A stretch of DNA of 49,463 nucleotides, from contig JBGTGB010000127.1 of NCBI GenBank assembly GCA_041746975.1, positions 1 through 49,463 on the forward strand, in the 5' to 3' direction. The position numbers and the translations under genes were made by a program. The DNA comes from Haliea sp041746975 (GTDB lineage: Bacteria; Pseudomonadota; Gammaproteobacteria; Pseudomonadales; Halieaceae). This document shows, one piece after another, positions 48,796-49,463 of this stretch; the stretch's first letter is position 1, and each line of letters starts with the position of its first letter. The notes below the pieces were generated by a model that was given only the letters and a program-made list of their open reading frames with translations, was not told where the DNA came from and ran no database searches.

Positions 48796-49463
48796 TCATT
48801 GCGCGGACTCCCCTGCCGCTGCCGCGTCTGCACGCAACAACTCCCGGGCGGCCTCGGCGGACAGGTCGCGGCCCGCAACCAGATTCAGGCGCAACAGGGT
48901 CTGTTCTCCCACTATGCCGTCAGCCAGCAGTTGTTGCTCGCTCTGGAACAGGCGCACCCGGTCCGCAAGTGGCGCGGTATAGCGGTTGTCCGCCAGGGGT
49001 TGGGCTTGCCCATCCAGGCGCGCGAAGAGTGCCGCCACTTCGGCCACCGCGGGGCTGACCTCGGTGCGGCCGATGGGACCGCTGAATCCCGCAGGCGGTC
49101 GCCACAACAGACGGTAGCCACCGCGCCACAGTGCCGCCACCTCGGTAAATGGAATTCGTTGCAAAGCACTACCGGTCCACAGCAGGGCGCGGCCGTCGTC
49201 CTCACCCAAAAACAGCGCCGCGGCGGCGAACCGTGCCGGTGTCACCAGGTCCAGCAGCAGCGGGCGCTGCAGCGCCAGCAATTCCTGCCAGGTGTCGGCG
49301 CGGCCACGGAAGCAGCTCAGGGGAAAGCGAATGGCATCATCACAGAGTTGCTCAAGCCCTGGCGCCGGGCCCTCGGCCTGTAGCTACCACAGCTGCTCCA
49401 GTGCCGCCTGCGGGGCCAGCTGCCAGCTGCTTTCTGTTGCCGCTACCGGGGGCGCCACCGGAG
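48796..49463 (-). pseudogene. gspA: Type II secretion protein GspA, 3' part, with an in-frame TAG
   Basis: The C-terminal 220 or so codons of a GspA/ExeA-type protein, cut by the right edge. The visible part holds the transglutaminase/peptidase-like segment (SCFRGRADTWQELLALQRP) and the C-terminal peptidoglycan-binding domain (DRVRLFQSEQQLLADGIVG, EQTLLRLNLV). A TAG (plus-strand 49384-49386) interrupts it: upstream reads WQLAPQAALEQLW, then stop, then LQAEGPAPGLEQLC in the same frame. Homologues read through here, so this is a nonsense mutation or a base error (CAG or TGG to TAG). No ribosome site follows the stop. If real, the secretin-assembly function of GspAB would be impaired. Confidence 0.75.

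Noticed and set aside
7456..49386. Genome-wide reassignment of the TAG codon, suggested by two in-frame ambers
   Set aside because: At least six genes here end normally in TAG at the expected family length (WS/DGAT 1775, the aminopeptidase 8232, the second crotonase 11429, SprT 20573, the second ligase 32910, ppx 45706). Global recoding is therefore not credible; rare suppression is not excluded.

Overview
The window is a visibly GC-rich, gene-dense bacterial chromosome segment. Its marker genes point to a gammaproteobacterium: rapA, a divergent finR/fpr pair of the Pseudomonas type, gspA/gspB, tesB, ppx and a SprT protein. The excess of acyl-CoA genes, a wax-ester/TAG synthase, a TAG-lipase-like patatin and a DUF222-HNH nuclease suggest a marine lipid-degrading lineage such as Halieaceae (OM60/NOR5). 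That placement is inference from gene content; no rRNA or tRNA gene was seen.

Layout. 1-8232: start of an exported protein (minus strand), WS/DGAT acyltransferase, LysR regulator, TatD-type DNase, RapA, and an exported M17 leucyl aminopeptidase split by an in-frame amber codon. 8244-15356 (minus): a seven-gene acyl-CoA operon read in the order acyl-CoA dehydrogenase, HSD10-like SDR, alpha-methylacyl-CoA racemase, two crotonase-fold proteins, a lone biotin-dependent carboxyltransferase, and an RhlG-like SDR. It looks built for methyl-branched or isoprenoid acyl-CoA degradation. 15488-20590 (plus): a membrane protein with a degenerate GGDEF domain abutting an AraC regulator, then a DUF748/AsmA-like protein. 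20573-22954: SprT protein, FinR and Fpr. 22955-28530: an acyl-CoA ligase divergent from an ACAD10/11-type kinase, a DUF393 protein, a flavin reductase and a patatin lipase. 28755-32901: RND efflux adaptor and pump. 32910-37093: second acyl-CoA ligase, frameshifted DUF222-HNH gene behind a LexA-like palindrome, and TesB.

37181-43139 (plus) is the most interesting part. It is a tight operon whose ends mostly overlap by 1-4 nt: DUF1445, pxpA, pxpB, pxpC, DUF4392, D-amino-acid transaminase, alanine racemase. DUF1445 and DUF4392 are the two halves of animal D-glutamate cyclase (DGLUCY). Here they are separate genes flanking the complete 5-oxoprolinase. Together the genes could link D-Ala, D-Glu, 5-oxo-D-proline and glutamate in one unit.

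43232-49463: a small basic protein, a membrane protein with an HExxH motif, exopolyphosphatase, a DUF2007/zinc-ribbon protein, an epoxide-hydrolase-like enzyme with an overlapping DUF6544-like gene, then gspB and the 3' part of gspA, which also has an in-frame amber codon. Three conserved genes are therefore broken in under 50 kb (two TAG codons, one A-run frameshift). TAG is used as an ordinary stop in several intact genes here, so mutation or sequence error is more likely than recoding. No gap exceeds 300 bases. No IS element, CRISPR array, tRNA or rRNA was recognised.
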